Assembly: GCA_005883855.1 (NCBI GenBank)
Contig: VBAU01000003.1
Location: 4,121-9,387 of the forward strand
Origin: Bacteroidota bacterium
Lineage (GTDB): Bacteria; Bacteroidota; Bacteroidia; Chitinophagales; Chitinophagaceae
Length of the DNA stretch: 5,267 nucleotides
Direction of reading: 5' to 3'
Part shown: one piece after another, positions 3,812 to 5,267 of the stretch
How positions within the stretch are numbered: the stretch's first letter is position 1
How the letters are laid out: every line of letters starts with the position of its first letter
Made by a program: the position numbers and the translations under genes
Notes under the pieces: generated by a model
Told to the model about the DNA's origin: nothing
What the model saw: only the letters and a program-made list of their open reading frames with translations
The model's database searches: none

Positions 3812-5267
3812 TCAATAAAATTTGTTCCTGTAGTCTTTGATATTCGCGGCTTTTCGTAACACTGCGGCGGGATCATATTGCTGACCAAAGCCGTATTGAG
3901 CATACTGGTTGGTCGCTAGAATATTCATCCTGGCCTGGCCTTCAAGAGAATTTCTTTGCGCATTTATATCTGCATTTTCCAGGGCTGTTGCGCTAACGTT
4001 GTCAACCCTGAGCACATAAACGTTTCCATATCTCCCATCAATGGCCTCGGGCACTACCTTTCCTTTGTTAGCGGGATTAAAAGTAGCGCCGACAACCTTT
4101 GTTTCGTAGGAAATTGGGTTGCTTCCACCTGAAAAACGAACACTGTCCGAAACTTGAATAGGCTGCCCGACCTGGGCGGAGAGCGCTTCGAGTGTGGTAA
4201 CCTTGCCGATTTTCTTCTTTATCAATTCTGCTTTTTTCTTGTTCCGTAGCACCGGTTCCACATATCGGCGGGCGACAGCTACGCTCAAAGTCCCGGGCTT
4301 ATTTACTTCCGTCACAACCGCAACGACATAGTTGTCACCCACTCTTTCTGGCTGCAATACATCTCCTTTATCGGCGTCAAATACCTGTTTTATAAACTTC
4401 CGCGAAGCCCCGATGCCGGGTATTTGGAAAGCATGCGAGCTAATATCCGGAGCAAATAACTTTTGGATCCCTTTTGATTTTACGTTCTTTTCGTAGTTCG
4501 CTTCAAACGATTTCTGATCCCTGCTTTCGCCGGCAAATTGCGTTGCGGCGTTCTCGGCATTTCTTTCAGTCTCGTCACTTGTTTCAATCTTTTTCGCCAA
4601 GTAGGCGACCTTGTACGCGGGCTCATTCCCTTTCTGGGATAAGATCTCAATGTAATGATATCCGAAAATCGTTTTTACAACACCACTCTCTCCGACCTTG
4701 TGCGTAAATATGAAGTCATTAAATTCGGGCACCATCTGGCCGGTATAGACATTATTGTAAATGCCGCTGTCCTTCCTCCCTGCATCGTCATTATATTTCC
4801 GACAAAGAGTATCAAACTTCGTCCCGCTCTTTATGGCGAGGGCAATACTGTCTGCAAGCTTTTTTGCAGTAGAATCCTCACGAACTTGTATCATTTGTCC
4901 TTGCTGTTGCTGTTGCGTAGCAATCAGAATATGGCGGATGTTTACGGTGTCCGGCAGTTGTTTAACATCCATGACCTTGGCTAATACATAATTATCCTTG
5001 TCAACGTACGGTCCAGAAATTGCACCTACTGGTGTTTTGAATATTGAATCCTTTTCGGGGACCTGGATGTTTTTCTTGCTGAGGTAACTGTTGTAAAATG
5101 GAAGCTCCGAATTTGCCTTGAGAAAGTCTTCCATGTTTTTTACTGTGTCAAATGGTGGCTTCAGAGCGAGTAATTTAGTTCCGGCCGCTGCACTATCTGC
5201 CGAACTTGGTGCCGCGCTAAACAAAACATATTCAATCGTCCTTGTTTCGTCATCGCTTTTGTAAATG
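3812..5267 (-). CDS. PpiD/SurA-like periplasmic peptidyl-prolyl isomerase, C-terminal part (N-terminus outside window)
   Basis: The frame is open to the right edge, so the visible 484 codons are the C-terminal part of a protein that in this family is about 700 residues and begins with a membrane anchor and SurA-N-like chaperone domain. A TTG at 5222-5224 is not the real start, because the frame continues upstream with IYKSDDETRTIEYVLFS. Counting from that TTG as residue 1, a parvulin (rotamase) domain spans about 95-198: NIRHILIA, then YNDDAGRKDSGIY, GQMVPEFNDFIF and IFGYHYIEIL. Aligned with Pin1, the active-site positions are His98 (H59), Asp147 (C113), Met164 and Phe168 (M130, F134) and His190 (H157), so the site looks intact. 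A short poly-Gln run (QQQQQ, 104-108) sits in a loop. A second alpha/beta region and the family-type end NIKDYRNKFY follow. The role is folding of outer-membrane and periplasmic proteins from the inner membrane. Confidence 0.9.
   Translation of the reverse strand, partial: IYKSDDETRTIEYVLFSAAPSSADSAAAGTKLLALKPPFDTVKNMEDFLKANSELPFYNSYLSKKNIQVPEKDSIFKTPVGAISGPYVDKDNYVLAKVMDVKQLPDTVNIRHILIATQQQQQGQMIQVREDSTAKKLADSIALAIKSGTKFDTLCRKYNDDAGRKDSGIYNNVYTGQMVPEFNDFIFTHKVGESGVVKTIFGYHYIEILSQKGNEPAYKVAYLAKKIETSDETERNAENAATQFAGESRDQKSFEANYEKNVKSKGIQKLFAPDISSHAFQIPGIGASRKFIKQVFDADKGDVLQPERVGDNYVVAVVTEVNKPGTLSVAVARRYVEPVLRNKKKAELIKKKIGKVTTLEALSAQVGQPIQVSDSVRFSGGSNPISYETKVVGATFNPANKGKVVPEAIDGRYGNVYVLRVDNVSATALENADINAQRNSLEGQARMNILATNQYAQYGFGQQYDPAAVLRKAANIKDYRNKFY

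Noticed and set aside
4655..4984. 109-codon open frame on the + strand opposite the foldase gene
   Set aside because: Antisense to the conserved parvulin domain; the product has no coherent protein features.
5222..5224. TTG as the start of the foldase gene
   Set aside because: The frame stays open with protein-like sequence to the window edge, and the family has a long N-terminal region with a membrane anchor that must lie outside.

Overview
This window looks like an ordinary chromosomal stretch from a member of the Bacteroidota, most likely near the Chitinophagaceae. The reasons are family content (DUF2480, a PpiD-like parvulin ending in a typical Bacteroidota tail, a small secreted protein of the YXWGXW type), A-rich leaders without a clear Shine-Dalgarno, and promoter boxes of the Bacteroidota type (TAnnTTTG) very close to start codons. 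The taxonomic call rests on recognised families and signals, not on a database search.

Layout. Positions 1-799 (+): the 3' end of an unrecognised protein, followed 6 bases later by a complete GNAT acetyltransferase, probably one operon. A hairpin at 842-869 serves as a shared terminator between the convergent GNAT and YXWGXW genes. Positions 886-1179 (-): a small secreted YXWGXW-type protein. A 91-bp divergent intergenic region follows, bordered by a perfect 10-bp inverted repeat. Positions 1271-1978 (+): a secreted protein of unknown function. Positions 2022-3137 (+): a CorA-type divalent cation channel with its own promoter-like box. Positions 3185-3706 (-): a DUF2480 protein, convergent with corA. 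A palindromic repeat lies between them and seems to supply the last codons and stop of the DUF2480 gene. Positions 3812-5267 (-): the C-terminal two thirds or so of a PpiD/SurA-like periplasmic peptidyl-prolyl isomerase, running off the right edge.

The genes do not form one obvious pathway. Several are envelope-related (secreted YXWGXW protein, secreted unknown, CorA channel, periplasmic foldase), but the changing strand orientation argues for separate transcription units. I found no tRNA, rRNA, CRISPR array, insertion sequence or defence system. I see no convincing new multi-gene system. The observations most worth following are an internal duplication in the DUF2480 protein with a conserved cysteine in each half, the palindromic repeat overlapping that gene's 3' end, and the symmetric leader element of the divergent pair at 1180-1270.
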